From contig CANXME010002562.1 of assembly GCA_948144175.1 (NCBI GenBank), forward strand, positions 123,976-187,975: 64,000 nucleotides of DNA. The letters run 5' to 3'. The notes under the pieces were generated by a model that saw only the letters and a list, made by a program, of their open reading frames with translations, had not been told where the DNA came from and did no database searches. Source of the stretch: Closterium sp. NIES-65. Its lineage: Eukaryota; Streptophyta; Zygnematophyceae; Desmidiales; Closteriaceae. Positions 30,317-41,337 of the stretch are shown in pieces. Numbering within the stretch: position 1 is the stretch's first letter; each line of letters opens with the position of its first letter. Position numbers and translations under genes: made by a program.

Positions 30317-31434
30317 TTTACTGTTAACAAGAATGGGGTGTTGGCCCCGCCCTCGCTTGGGCAACGCCAACAACTTGGTAAAATGTACGAAAGTAGCAGC
30401 CGACCGTTCACAGTGGGAGAGCCGCTCGACAAGCTTTGTCGAGCTGCAGGGGACCTCTGTGGTGTTGCTGTCAACTAGAGAGCTCGACAGCTGCAATTGA
30501 CTAGGAGACGGGTGGGCCGTCGACCAGGAGGGGAAATTCGACCTGCAGCTCGACCGGAAGCAGTTTGTCGACCTGCAGCTCGACCGGGAGTAGTCTGTGG
30601 ACCTGCTGCTTGACCGGGAGCAGTCTTTTGACCTGCAGTTCGACCAGGAGGTCGACGGAGCAGTCTGTCAACCTGACAAGTGAGGAGCTGTCGACAAGGG
30701 GAGCTCGACGACAACCACTGACGGTTCTGTTCGACGGAAGGGGTCCGTCGACCTGGGGGTAGCTTGACGGGAGTTGTGGTCGACCAAAGGCATCTAGTAG
30801 TCGACCAGAGGGACCCAGTGGTCGACCGGAGGCACCTGCGGGTCGACCAGAGAACATGGGGGTCGACCAGGTCGACCGGGTAACCTGCTCGACGAGTTCT
30901 GCGGAGGCACGCGAATGTCGTCAAGGTCTCAATGGTGTAGGCGACTTTGGGCTGGTTTCCCGAAGTCTATGTGGCTTGTCAGGCGCAGACAACAGCCGAC
31001 GGACGCCCAACGAGGCAAATCAGGCCAATCGTCTGTGCGCACCTGCGAGCGTGCGCACTGCTGTGTTTTACGAGGCAACGCTGGACAACCACTCAGCTGC
31101 AGCGTTGGCACGCCGTGGACCTGCTCTGTTGGCAGGTCATCTTTGTGCAGTGCTGGCGTGGCTCCTCTACGCAAGGTTGACAGGCGGTCGACCAAGCTGT
31201 GCTCGCGGTCGACCAATCTAGTTGCATAGTTGCTATGTGCCTGATGTAGTCATTGTTGTCATTGCTCGTTCAATCATTCTGTAATTTCGACTGTGCTAGT
31301 GGAAAATCTTGCCAATTTCTCCCGTGAATGTGCAAGCACTAAGGAACTAAGCAAAGCTACGATCCCTACTAGTAGTTCATGCCAACCCCCGTAGTCTAGC
31401 TCACTACCGTTGTAGAGTGAATCTCCGCATTTAT
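30317..31434 (+). mobile_element. Solo LTR of family G (GTCGAC-rich) in Copia F
   Basis: LTR 30322-31429 (1108 bp), TGTTAAC...CTCCGCA. Flanks are TTTAC (30317-30321) and TTTAT (31430-31434), a 5-bp duplication with one mismatch. Removing the LTR and one flank rejoins the F protease frame between LLDEI and KPLGKI. About 30470-30900 is dense in imperfect repeats around GTCGAC. Relatives lie at about 50200-50558 and at 54662-55758 (minus), the latter next to Copia G pol. It has no internal region, so it is a solo LTR left by recombination. Confidence 0.82.
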
Positions 31435-32080
31435 CTCATCAAGCAAATCTACCCTCGGTGTCATGTGACTTGTGGAACCTGAATCGATCACCCAGTGAGT
31501 GAAGGGGTGCATCACAACCTTCCCAACCGAGCCCACATCACCCTCACTCCCTTTCACATCCTCAATCATGAGGAACATCCTAGGGTCGGCTTTACCTTGT
31601 GCACCTGAACCTTGCACAGCGCCACCTCGTGCACGTTCACCAGTTGGCCGCTTCATGCTTGGAAACGCCCATCCTTCAGGCCGCTTGGAACACTTGAACC
31701 ACGGGTGTCCAGCCTTCTTGCAAAACCAACACGCACCCTCCATTCGGGTGCTCCCCCTACCTCCAGAACTCCCATGGCCCGTCACCTCGGCCTCTCTTTC
31801 TGCCAAAGCTCCTCCCACGGCCTCGGCCTCTCCCACCCCCTTATTCTTTGCTGCCTCCTGCAGCTCCGTACCCCTCAGCAGTCTTGTTGGCATTACCACC
31901 GCCTGTGTGGCGTCTGCGGAAGTCCTCCTACAGAATCTGCTGCCGCAGCCACTCTGGCGTCCACTGGTCGTGCTGAGTGTTGAGGGTGGGGATGAGGTTG
32001 TCCCATAACTTGTCGAGCACTGAGATGATCTTGGTGCACTACTGCATCTGCGACACATTGCTGCCCGCCACATCTATGTT
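31430..32080 (-). pseudogene. Copia F Gag-protease N-terminal remnant
   Basis: Encodes a short Gag part with a CCHC knuckle (CWFCKKAGHPWFKC, C-x2-C-x4-H-x4-C) and protease start HWVIDSGSTSHMTP, then meets the family G solo LTR. The segment LRQQIL-stop-EDFRRR, near 31920-31945, has TAG where family A has GAG. The N-terminal Gag seen in family A is mostly missing, and a frameshift lies near 31920. Confidence 0.82.
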
Positions 32081-32173
32081 GTAGCTCTAGAACTTAGCTA
32101 CGTTTTCCAAGTTGAATAGTATCAAGAGATGAAGTATTTCTTGAGAGATTAATTTCGCTGCACTAGGGGGTAT
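32081..32173. repeat. LTR-like fragment before the Gypsy LTR
   Basis: Shares TAGCTCTAGA, GAAGTATTTCTTGAG and CACTAGGGGGTA, in the same order, with 53477-53568 inside the 846-bp solo LTR. It may be a truncated LTR or the 3' end of an older element; its last bases CACTAGGGGGTAT also look like a polypurine tract. Confidence 0.5.
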
Positions 32174-32581
32174 TGTTAGAGTACGCCGATGTTCGACATA
32201 TTTTTCATTTCTATATTTTTACACTGTAGTATTCTTCTTTTTTTTCCTCTTTCATTTGCACTTTATTTCACCTCAATCGGACTACTATTATATTTTTTAG
32301 AGCTTTTTTATTATTTCACTTATTTGGTATTTTCAGCATCGACATTGACATTATACGGCATCGAGAGCACCGAGTGTGGCGTACAAGGGGAAATCTTGCC
32401 ATAATCCTATGTGCCAATGGGCTTACGTGCTTATGCGCACTTGTGATGATCTATTCTAGAAGAGCACGTTCCCGAAGGCTCGGAGTTTAGGGTTCTATGT
32501 GTCTAAGTATTTGTGAGTATAAATACGCCTTGTACTCACTTTTAGTGCAACATTCTCGAGTGGAAATTAGATCCTGTAACA
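32174..32581 (+). repeat. Ty3/Gypsy LTR (408 bp)
   Basis: Inverted ends TGTTA...TAACA, followed by a primer-binding site and Gag. AT-rich first half, then a TATA box. It acts as the 5' LTR of the Gypsy at 32174-50260. No second copy is seen in the window. Confidence 0.82.
32518..32525 (+). promoter_or_regulatory. TATA box of the Gypsy LTR
   Basis: TATAAATA in GAGTATAAATACGCC, about 60 bp before the LTR end, the expected place for the U3-R boundary. Confidence 0.65.
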
Positions 32582-32583
32582 CT

Positions 32584-32598
32584 TGGTAATCAGAGCCG
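32584..32598 (+). other. Primer-binding site of the Gypsy element
   Basis: TGGTAATCAGAGCCG two bases after the LTR. The TGG start matches a tRNA CCA end; similar to the initiator-Met site with one inserted A. Confidence 0.65.
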
Positions 32599-32881
32599 TT
32601 TTCATTCGCAGAGTTTCAGCTAAGCAGCGCGACAACAGATTCATTGTTTCGAAAAACCGCCGGAGGCGAAGAATTCGACGCCGAAGCTGGTAAGCACATA
32701 ATTCCGCGTTTTTTTAATAATTCCCCCCCCGCGCGTTTTTTTAATAGGTTCGTAGTTCAACCGCGAACAGGTTGCGATATAGCGTCGACAACCGCGAATC
32801 GTCGGGACTTATATTGAGCGGTGCAGAAGTAGCGAGACCGATGCGTGACGGATCTAACGACCTCGGATCACAGTGCGCGTC

Positions 32882-33826
32882 ATGGTAAAAATTGGGACAG
32901 AAGCAGAATTGATCGTGACTTCGCAGCAGTTGTGAAAATTTCTCCAAGCCCAAGAAATTCGAGCCCTTAACACCTTTGATGGGGAAATCGACGCCGCCAT
33001 TGGATGGACAGCACCAGCACTCGACAGAAACATAATTAATCTCGCAGCAACACTACTGCAAGGACCAGCAATTGAATGGATAAGCGGGAGTGGTTTATTA
33101 AACCCAAGTGAAGCAACGTGGCAGCAGTTCCGAGAAGGATTACTACAAAGTTTTGAGCCGATTAATGCATTGTTAATCTTCCGCGACAAAATGCATCATC
33201 ATCGACAAATCGGGAGCGTCGCGAACCACACGCAACAAATGGAGGAGTTGTTCAACTGCATCCCTGGCGTCACAGAAGGCGAAAAAGTTAGAGCATTCAT
33301 CGCGGGGCTGAAAAACGAAACACGACAAGACATTGCGGCCGCAAATTGGAGCAGCTACAACGACGTCGTTTTGGCAGCAGAACGTTTCGACGTAACCACG
33401 ATCGGAATACGACGACTTCATGGACGAGCTAGACGACATTGAGGATGCTTAGCTACCCCCACGTACGCCGACCCGATGGAACTCGATCAAATCGACACGA
33501 AGGCAAGACCAGAGAAGGACAAATCTGAGTGTTCTTTCTGCGGTAAGCCGGGACATCAACTCATCGATTGTAACAAAATGAAAACCGCACGTGCAGCACT
33601 TCAGGTTCGCAGCAGTGGAGCAGATTCAATGCAAAAAGTGGAGGATCGTGGAGTGAATTCTTCAACCCACGAATGGACTCTACTATGGAATATGGCTGAG
33701 GAAGATAAAATATCCACAAAACAAGACCCTGCTGGACCCGAACAACTCCAAAAAGGCCCTATAAAAAGTAAGCACTCCTTGAAATTATCATACAAAGGAT
33801 GCTTTTCTTGGAAAAAACTCCCCTGA
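32882..33826 (+). pseudogene. Ty3/Gypsy Gag with CCHC knuckle, broken
   Basis: ATG at 32882, TGA at 32933-32935, then an open retrotransposon-Gag domain (FDGEIDAAIGW, PAIEWISGSG, TWQQFREGLLQSF, KVRAFIAGLKNETRQ). A frameshift near 33400 moves the acidic end (EYDDFMDELDDIEDA) to another frame. A third segment from 33476 starts MELDQID and carries ECSFCGKPGHQLIDC, a C-x2-C-x4-H-x4-C knuckle. At least two breaks make it non-functional. Confidence 0.85.
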
Positions 33827-34221
33827 GTCTACGGCCTTGGTTGAATCACGAGAGAGGCTCTAGAAGAAAAATAATTTACCGTTACGACAACTACAGCAGC
33901 TGCACATGGGGAACCAACAACGGAGCGTGAAATATCGACATTCCAATGACGACATCGTCCTCTCTCAGAACAACCAGCTCACGTTGACCAACAGGTTTCC
34001 ACGGAAGAAGTCGGTGGCGCTGGAGCAGCTCAAGAGGGAGCTGGAGGTCAACATGAAGCTGCGACGACCTCAAACCTCATCTACAGATAACATCTGAAAA
34101 ATCTGCGACATCTAATCTACGAAGAAATTCTACCACGAGCTCGAGAACCACGTTGTCGACGACAACAAAAAATCGTGGCAAACAGGAAAGGCAGAACTGG
34201 CCATCTGCCACCCCAGGAGAT
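33827..34221 (+). other. Gypsy Gag-protease spacer, no clear ORF
   Basis: Lies between the Gag end and the insertion of Copia D. Short open stretches only (for example 33906-34097, Lys/Arg/Asn-rich). It should be the decayed Gag-protease spacer. The last five bases, GAGAT, are the target duplication of D. Confidence 0.6.
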
Positions 34222-34351
34222 TCTCAAACTTATATCCTATGCTATAGTCTGTATAGGGTGTAGTGAGGTAGACAATATGGGGTACAACACTTCTAGGATT
34301 TCCTACTTGTACCCACCTCCTTGCTAGTTCATTCATTCCTCAATTCTCACA
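34222..34351 (+). repeat. 5' LTR of Copia D (130 bp)
   Basis: Unusually short LTR that matches 41338-41467 in length. Several substitutions separate the pair, so the insertion is older than A-I and A-II. Confidence 0.9.
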
Positions 34352-34365
34352 TGGTATAGAGCAGG
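34352..34365 (+). other. Primer-binding site of Copia D
   Basis: TGGTATAGAGCAGG directly after the LTR. The same 14-mer occurs in E on the minus strand (49535-49548). It differs from the initiator-Met site of family A by lacking the C of TATCAGAGC. Confidence 0.7.
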
Positions 34366-35256
34366 TTCCCTAGTGGGAACTTCCTAGGGCCCACCACTGA
34401 ACATCGATTTTTTTTTCCTGCCCTGAGATCGAGTCGCCCCTGACAGAGGCGCGCCCTGTGTGCCGCCCTCCCCTTAGCGACCCGTCGTGCCGCCCTTAGC
34501 GGCCCTCCCCCTCTCTCACGGCCCCTCGCAACCCCGTCGCCGCCCTCGTAGCGGCTCGTCGCGCCGCCCTCAGCGGCCCCTCCTCCACGGCCCCGTCGCC
34601 GCCCTATCGCGGCCCCGTCGCCGCCCTCTTGCGGCCCCGTCACCGCCCTATCGCGGCCCTGTCACCGCCCTATTGCGGCCCCGTTGCCGCCCTATCGCGG
34701 CCCCGTCCCCGCCCTCTCGAGGCCCCGTCGCCTCCCTCTCGCAGTCCCGTCACCGCCGTTCGCAGCCCCGTCGTCGCCCATCGCGGCTCTGCAGCCGCCC
34801 CTCGCGCCCTCGTCACCGCCCTCTCGCGGCCGCGTCGCCCCCCTCTAGCGGCCCCCGTCGCCGCCCTCTTGCGGCCTCGTCGCCGCCCCTCAGCGGCCGC
34901 GCTACTGCTCCTAAGCGGCCCCGTCGCCGCCCCTAAGCGGCCCCGACGCCGCCTCCTACGCGGCCTCGACGCCGCCTCTACCGAGCCGCCCAGCAGCAGA
35001 GCCGCCGAGCCGCCTAGCAGCAGAGCCGCCGAGCCGCCCAGCAGCCGAGCCGCCTAGCCGCCGAGCCGCCCGACAGCCGAGCCGCCCGGCAGCCGAGCCG
35101 CCGAGCGGCCCAGCAGCCGAGCCTCCAAGCCGCCCAGCATCAGAACCGCCGAGCTGCCCGACCGCCGAGCCACTGAGCCGCTACTAGTCCTACCGACGCA
35201 CCCCGGCACTACTTACTCGTTCTGGTGAGCCCACTCCTTGCTAGACCTCTGCAGTC
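34366..35256 (+). repeat. GC-rich leader of Copia D (about 890 bp)
   Basis: Imperfect tandem units of the type GGCCCCGTCGCCGCCCT (about 34500-34980), then GAGCCGCC/CAGCAGC units (about 34980-35190). No stable ORF of known type. E and H have similar leaders between primer-binding site and Gag. Confidence 0.8.
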
Positions 35257-36540
35257 ATGGCTACCCCCAATGTTCTTATCTTTGACACTGAGGGCCGTGT
35301 TGTTGAATTTGAGGTCTGGGTCGATGACCTCCAGCTGTTCCTGCAGTGCGATAGGGCAGACGGCCTCTCTCTGTTCGACCTCACCTCTAGTGCCTACCCT
35401 GCCCCGTCTGCTACTGCTGACAGCACTATTCGCTCACAGTGGGCGACACGCGATGATGCTGCCCGTTTTGCTGTGCGTCGCCACTTACCGACCACTGAGC
35501 GTGCACACTTTAGCCAGTACAAGAGTGCTCAGACCTTGTACGACGCTGTAGTTGCACGCTACTCTTCCTCTGCCACTGCTACACTGAGCCGCCTCATGCT
35601 ACCGTACCTCTTCCCTGACCTTGCTGCCTTTCCCACAGTCGCTGACCTCATTACGCACCTCCGCACTAGTGACACTCGCTACCGCGCTGCGCTTCCTACT
35701 GAGTTCTACGCCAAGAACCCTCCACCCATACACATCACCCTCTACTACATAGTCACCCGGCACCGTGACTCTCTTCGCTTAGTCAGGGACCACTTCCTCT
35801 CAGTTTGCCCCTCCACTCTCACCATTGACCTCCTCGAGGAGCGCCTCCTAGCAGCAGAGAAGAGTATAGTCGCTGTAGGAGCCTTTCGTGGTGACCCTCA
35901 CACCCCCGTCTTTGAGGGGTGTTCCCCCTCCCCCCTCTTGCCCTCTGTTGCTTCTACTGCTGCTGCCGACCTCGTTGGTTTCTACGGGGTCGGCGCTGCG
36001 TCTGCCCCTAGCGGGAGACGCAGCTCTGGCAAAGGCAAGGGGGGCAAGGGAGCTGGAGGGGCTAGCGGGGGCGTTGGAGGTGTTGGTGGAGGCAGTGGAG
36101 GGGGTGGGGGTGGTGGTGGGAGTGGTGGCGGGGGTGGCGGCGGTGGTGGCAGCAGTGGATGCGGCGGAGGCGGCGGTGGTGGCGGAGGGAGCGGAGGCGG
36201 CGGAGGTGGCGGAGGCGGCGGAGGTGGCAGAGGCGCTGGCGGCGGTGGTGGTGGTGCTGGTCGCGACTCTGCGTAGAGGAGTGGGTCCGGTGGTGGTCCG
36301 CGCCAGCAGCAGCAGCGCGGTCGTGAGACCCTGTCCCCTCAGCAGCTTCGTGAGTGGTACGTTGCGCGTCAGCGCGGTGGGGGTACTGGTCCCTGCACCT
36401 TTGTCCTCCGTACCGGCGACCGCGCTGGTGAGCAATGTGGGGGCCCGCACTCCACCCAGCGCTGCTTCGGCCGCCTGACGGATGCGTGGCGCCACCAGTT
36501 CCCTGAGGCGTCAGAGATCCCTTGCTGGGGAGATTTGTCT
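35257..36540 (+). pseudogene. Copia D Gag with poly-Gly tract and atypical Cys-His motif
   Basis: Start MATPNVLIFD at 35257; E has the matching start at 48513. An alpha-helical copia-type Gag region (about residues 1-215) is followed by a Gly-rich tract of about 75 residues (about 36040-36260), then TAG at 36274-36276. The frame stays open after the stop with SPQQLREWY and a Cys-His cluster C-x13-C-x3-H-x4-C at 36394-36465, conserved in E. No classic C-x2-C-x4-H-x4-C knuckle is seen, so this cluster may be the nucleic-acid-binding element (inference). Confidence 0.85.
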
Positions 36541-38166
36541 AGGGCGGGGGTTGCCATCTTTGATCTTGACTATGATGCTATCCTTGCTGCCATGTATGCT
36601 GTGACTACTAGTGTTGAGGGTGACTGTTACCTGTGTGTACCGCCTGACCCGGGCATTGAGGCTACTGCTCTAGGTGCTGGTGAGGCTACTGCTCTAGGTG
36701 CTAGTGCGTCTGCTGCCCCAGGTGCTAGTGCGTCTGCTGCCCCAGGTGCTGGTGAGTCTGCTCTCTCAGGTACTACGTCAGCTCAGGCCTTCCACACCTT
36801 CACCCTTGACTCGGGTGCTTCCCGCTCCTTCTTTCGAGACCGCACCACGCTTACGCCGCTTAGTCGGCCGTTTGCAGTCTTCCAGGCGGACCCCTCTAGG
36901 GGTCCTGTCCTAGCTAGCTTCTCCACTTTCTTACCGTGCCCGGCAGCTCCCTCTGGCACCCTGTCAGGTCTCTACCTCCCCTCGTTCTCTACGAACTTGG
37001 TGAGTGGAGCGGACCTAAAGGATAGGGGGGTTGACCAGTTCACTCCTGCGAGTCAGCGGGTGACCCACTACACGTGTGCTCGGACAGCCCGACACTTGGC
37101 CACGTCCACCCGTCGGCCAGGGTCGGGCCTGTACACCCTTACTAGTGAGTCTCCTCCGGCTGCTGAGTCTGGCCAGGTAGCTGCGTCGAGTCAGGTGTTT
37201 GCTGCAGCGTCCAGGTCTGGTCCTGAGTCTGCTCCCTGCTCGTGTCGTCTCCTGTCTCACCAGACTCTCCTTCGGCACCACCATCTTGGTCACCCCTCCC
37301 TGCCTCGTCTCCGAAGCATGGCCTTCCGTGTCCTTGTATCTTTTCTCCCCCGGTCACTCCCTCCCCTACCTTTGGGGCCTGGCCCTACCTTCGTCCCTTG
37401 CGTCGAGGGGCGACAGCGCGCCACCCCTCACTCCTCCGAGTTTCCTCTGACACAGAATCCGCTGCAGACTCTCCACATGGACGTGTGGGGCCCCGCCCGC
37501 GTCAGTGGACAGGGGCACGAGCGTTACTTCCTGTTGGTGGTTGACGACTACTCGCGTTACACCACAGTCTTCCCCTTGCGCAGCAAGGGTGACGTCACTG
37601 AGATGTTGATCGGCTCGATCCGCGCAGCTCATCTCCAGCTCAGGGAGAGTTTCGGCTCGGACTTTCCTGTTCTGCGTCTGCACTCTGACAGAGGCGGGGA
37701 GTTGTCCTCTGCCCGTCTGGGAGCCTTCTGTCAGGCATAGGGCATCCGCCAGACCTTCACGCTTCCGGCCTCTCCACAGCAAAATGGGATTGCTGAGCGC
37801 CGCATTGGCATGGTCATGGACGTCACTCATACGTCCATGATACATGCGGCTGCCCCCCAATTTCTGTGGCCGTTTGCGGTTCAGTACGTAGCGCATCAGC
37901 TCAACCTTCAGCCCCGGGTCTCCTTGGCAGAGACCTTCCCCACCTTGCGGTGGACGGGGAAGGTTGGCGATGCGTCTGCGTTTCGGGTCTGGGAATCTCG
38001 GGCGTTTGTCCGCGACTTGTCTGCGGACAAGCTGTCCCCCCGTGCTGTTCCCTGCGTCTTCCTTGGCTTCCCCCCTGACGCGCCTGGTTGGCAGTTTTAC
38101 CACCCCACCTCGCGCCGTATTCTGTCCTCCCAGGACGTCACCTTTGACGAGTCGGTGCCTTACTAG
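36541..38166 (+). pseudogene. Copia D protease and integrase
   Basis: Protease signature FTLDSGASRSFF (36800-36835), then pre-integrase HHHLGHPSLPRL and PCVEG. Integrase residues: D in LHMDVWGP (about 37471), D in LHSDRGGE (about 37678) and E in NGIAERRIG (about 37783). TAG at 37738-37740 separates the second Asp from the Glu, and TAG at 38164-38166 follows FDESVPY. The reading frame is otherwise preserved, so the decay is mainly by point stops. Confidence 0.88.
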
Positions 38167-39580
38167 CGTCTCTTCCCCTACCGCACTGCGCCCCTCCCCC
38201 CGCCGCCGCTCTTCCTTGCACCCGGTCCTCCCCTGGTAGACCCCCTCCCCCCTCAGGGTCCTGCCCCGTCAGGTGTGTCCCAGGTAGATGCAGTCGAGCC
38301 TGTCGAGGTAGCTGTTGAGTCTGGTGCTGTTAGGGCTGCTGAGCCTGCGGGTGCTGGGTCTGGAGGTGCTGAGTCGGGGGGTGCTGAGCCTGGGGGTGCT
38401 GAGTCTGGGGGTGCTGAGCCTGGGGGTGCTGAGTCTAGGGATGCAGAGCCTGGGGGTGCGGAGCCTGGGGGCGCTGGGTCTGCTCGTGTGGCCGCCGGCG
38501 GTGCTTCGTCGAGGCAGGAGCCACTCTCTCCACAGGAGTTGCGCGAGTGGTTTGCCCGGCGTTGGAGCCGTGCTGCTGGTCCTGGAGGTGCTCATACTTG
38601 CGGTACTGGAGCTGCTGGGGCTGGGGGTGCTGCTGGGGCTGCTGGAGTTGGTCCTGCTGGAGCTGCAGGCAGTACTGGAGCCGCTGGTCCTGCTGGATTT
38701 GGTGCTGCTAGAGCTGCTGGTGCTGGAGCTGCTGGAGGTGTTGGCGCTGGTGTTTCTGCTGGCGCTGGTGCGTCTGCGGGTGCTGGAGTTGGCGCTGTTG
38801 GAGCAGGAGGTGCTGCTGGCGCTGGTGCTGCCGCTAGGGGTACTGGTGCTGTCCTTACTGGTTCAGGAGGCGCTGCCCGGCCGCAGCCATACTTCGTTCG
38901 CTCCTTGAGCAGGTTCTTCGTCTCCCACCCTCTACAGGTCCTGCTCCTCCGTTAGAGTGTCCACAGTCTGTCTAGTCGCAGTCACAGTTACCGCCCGCCT
39001 CCCCCGTACCTGCTCCTTCTCCCTACACTGGTCCTACTGGAGGTCTTGCTGAGCGTCATGAGCCTGCGTCTCGTCCTGCATCGCCTGTTCGTGCTGCTCG
39101 CACTAGTCGTCGTGTTCCGCGTCAGCAACCTCCTGCGGTCCCAGGCACACACCAGATGGCACTGCGTCCTTCCACTGCTCCTCTGCGTGTCCCGTTGCCG
39201 TCTCCTCTAGAGTCCTCTCTTCTTGTTCTTGCTGACCCTGAGTCTGAATCTCTTCGTGCTGCCATTCCTACTGTCACGCGTCTCCTAGCCACTGTGGTCA
39301 CTGACCCTTCCTTTGAGTCCACTTCTGCGTCTGCCTTGGTTGCTGAGCTTGTCGATTTTGCGGCTCGCTGTCGTCTAGACTACGTCGCTAGCCTTGTTGC
39401 TGATTTTGAGTCTGTATGTCCTCCGTGTGTCGGGGGTGAGTGTGCTCTTAGCACGGACATCCTTGAGGACAGGCAGGAGGAGTTCTAGTGTTTTGCTGCT
39501 ACTTTGCCTCATCTCATGTCCACGCTGATTGCCCCTGAGGGAGACCCGGATGCACCAGACATCCCGACTCCTCGATCGTA
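38167..39580 (+). pseudogene. Copia D repeat-rich integrase-RT linker
   Basis: Encodes Pro-rich sequence, then GGAES/GGAEP pentapeptide repeats (38370-38490), SPQELREWFARRWS, and a long Gly/Ala repeat (38570-38880). Stops occur at 38953-38955 (TAG) and 39486-39488 (TAG). The segment PTVTRLLATVVTDPSFES (39270-39318) is conserved in E and I. Linkers of this length and composition vary freely between the related copies. Confidence 0.8.
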
Positions 39581-41140
39581 TGCTGAGGCGATAGAGGGTC
39601 CCTACTCCTCTCAGTGGCAGTCAGCCAAGGATGCGGAGATGGCTTCCTGGAAGTCCACAGGCACCTACGTCGACGAGGTTCCCCCACCTGGGGCGAACAT
39701 CGTCAGTGGCATGTGGATTTTCAGGGTGAAGCGGCCGCCGGGTTCTCCGCTTGTCTTCAAGGCGCGTTACGTGGCTCGAGGCTTCAATCAGCGGCAGGGA
39801 GTTGACTACATTCAGACCTTCTCTCCCACCCCGAAGATGACCACTCTTGGGGTGCTGCTGCACATAGCCGCTCAGCGCGACTACGAGCTTCACTCTCTTG
39901 ACTTCAGTACAGCTTTCCTACAGGGCAGCTTGCACGAGGAGCTTTGGCTGCGCCGCACACCTGGCTTCAATGGGTCGTTTCCTTCAGGCATCCAGTGGAG
40001 CCTCCGGCGGCCAGTCTACGGTCTCTGCCAGGCGCCCCGTGAGTGGATCGATACACTGAGGACTACACTTGCGGCTCTTGGGTTTGCTCCTTCTACAGCC
40101 AACCCGTCGCTGTTTTTTGCGCACCGACACCTCTTTGCCGCCGTTCTACATCCTCGTGTACATCGACGACTTGGTCTTTGCCAGTGCTGACACTACTGGA
40201 CTCGCGGACGTGAAGTTCGAGCTGCAGAAGAGACACACGTGCACAGACCTGGGTGAACTGCGTAGCTACCTTGGCTTGCAGATCACCCGGGACAGAGCAC
40301 AGCGCACTATTACCGTGACTCAGTCACACATGGTGTAGCAGGTCCTTCAGCGCTTCAACTTCACGTACTCCTCGCCTCAAGCCACTCCTCTATCTACTTG
40401 CCACTCGCTCTCAGATCTGTCTTCGGATGAGTCCGTAGAGCCGAGTGGCTTGTACCCAGATCTTGTTGGCTGCCTCATGTACCTGATGACCTGCACTCGA
40501 CCTGACCTTGCATACCCTCTTAGCATCTTGGCACGCTATGTTGCTCCTCGGATACATCGACCAGAGCACATGGCTGCAACGAAGAGGGTGTTGCGCTACT
40601 TGTGCAGTACGTCGGGCATGGGGCTAGTGCTTGGAGGGCGACGTCGAGTGGTCCTCACAGGTCACGCTGACGCTTCTTGGGCTGACGACCAGGCTCTGCA
40701 GCGATCGTCACAGGGTTACACCTTCAGCCTTGGCTCCGGCTCTGTTTCGTGGCGGTCTACCTGCTCGTCTTCTGTTCTCAGCTCCAGCTGTGAGGCTGAG
40801 ATCTACGCGGGGGCATGGTTGCACAGGAGCTACACTGGCTCATCTACCTGTTGACTGACCTAGGAGAGCCGCCTCGTTCTCCTCCAGTTCTGTACGTAGA
40901 CAACAAGGCCATGCTGGCCTTTTATCGGAGCACAGACTGGAGCACAGAACGAAGCACATTGCTCTTCGCTACTTCCTTGCTCGTGAGTTGCAGCAGCGTG
41001 GTCAGCTGTGCCTTGCTTACGTGGCCTCTGAGGCCAACACTGCTGATATCTTCACCAAGGCACTTCCGCCTTGTGATCATTAGCGCTTCTGTACGATGTT
41101 AGGTCATATGCCTACTTGGCCTCACTTGCTCACTTCTTGA
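39581..41140 (+). pseudogene. Copia D RT-RNase H
   Basis: RT from SSQWQSAKDAEMASW through HSLDFSTAFLQGSLHEE. A frameshift in a T run near 40110-40118 precedes the YIDD box (about 40160). TAG at 40336-40338 replaces CAG of Copia C. RNase H (DASWADD, SSCEAE) has a second frameshift near 40810 and TAG at 41081-41083. The last codon is TGA at 41138-41140. Closest in the window to Copia C. Confidence 0.9.
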
Positions 41141-41323
41141 CCTTGCTTGTACTGTGATCTTTCTATACTTGGACTTGCTTGTTTACCTTTATATATGATC
41201 TTGCATGTGAACTGGCCTTTTGGCCTTGCTCTTGTGCTCGGAGTGTGTGGTGACTTTGTGATCCACCTTGAGCTTGCTTTGCTTTGTTTGACTGGTCTTG
41301 TGACCTCTTGTTCTCCCCCACTT

Positions 41324-41337
41324 TGCCTATGGGGGTG
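41324..41337 (+). other. Polypurine tract of Copia D
   Basis: TGCCTATGGGGGTG directly before the LTR edge TGTCAAAC. Confidence 0.75.

Noticed and set aside
34487-35057. Arg/Pro-rich ORFs in the leader of Copia D
   Set aside because: Produced by GC-rich tandem repeats upstream of Gag; equivalent leaders in E and H do not conserve them.
35848-36495. Thr/Ala/Ser-rich minus-strand ORF opposite D Gag
   Set aside because: Antisense reading of the poly-Gly tract.
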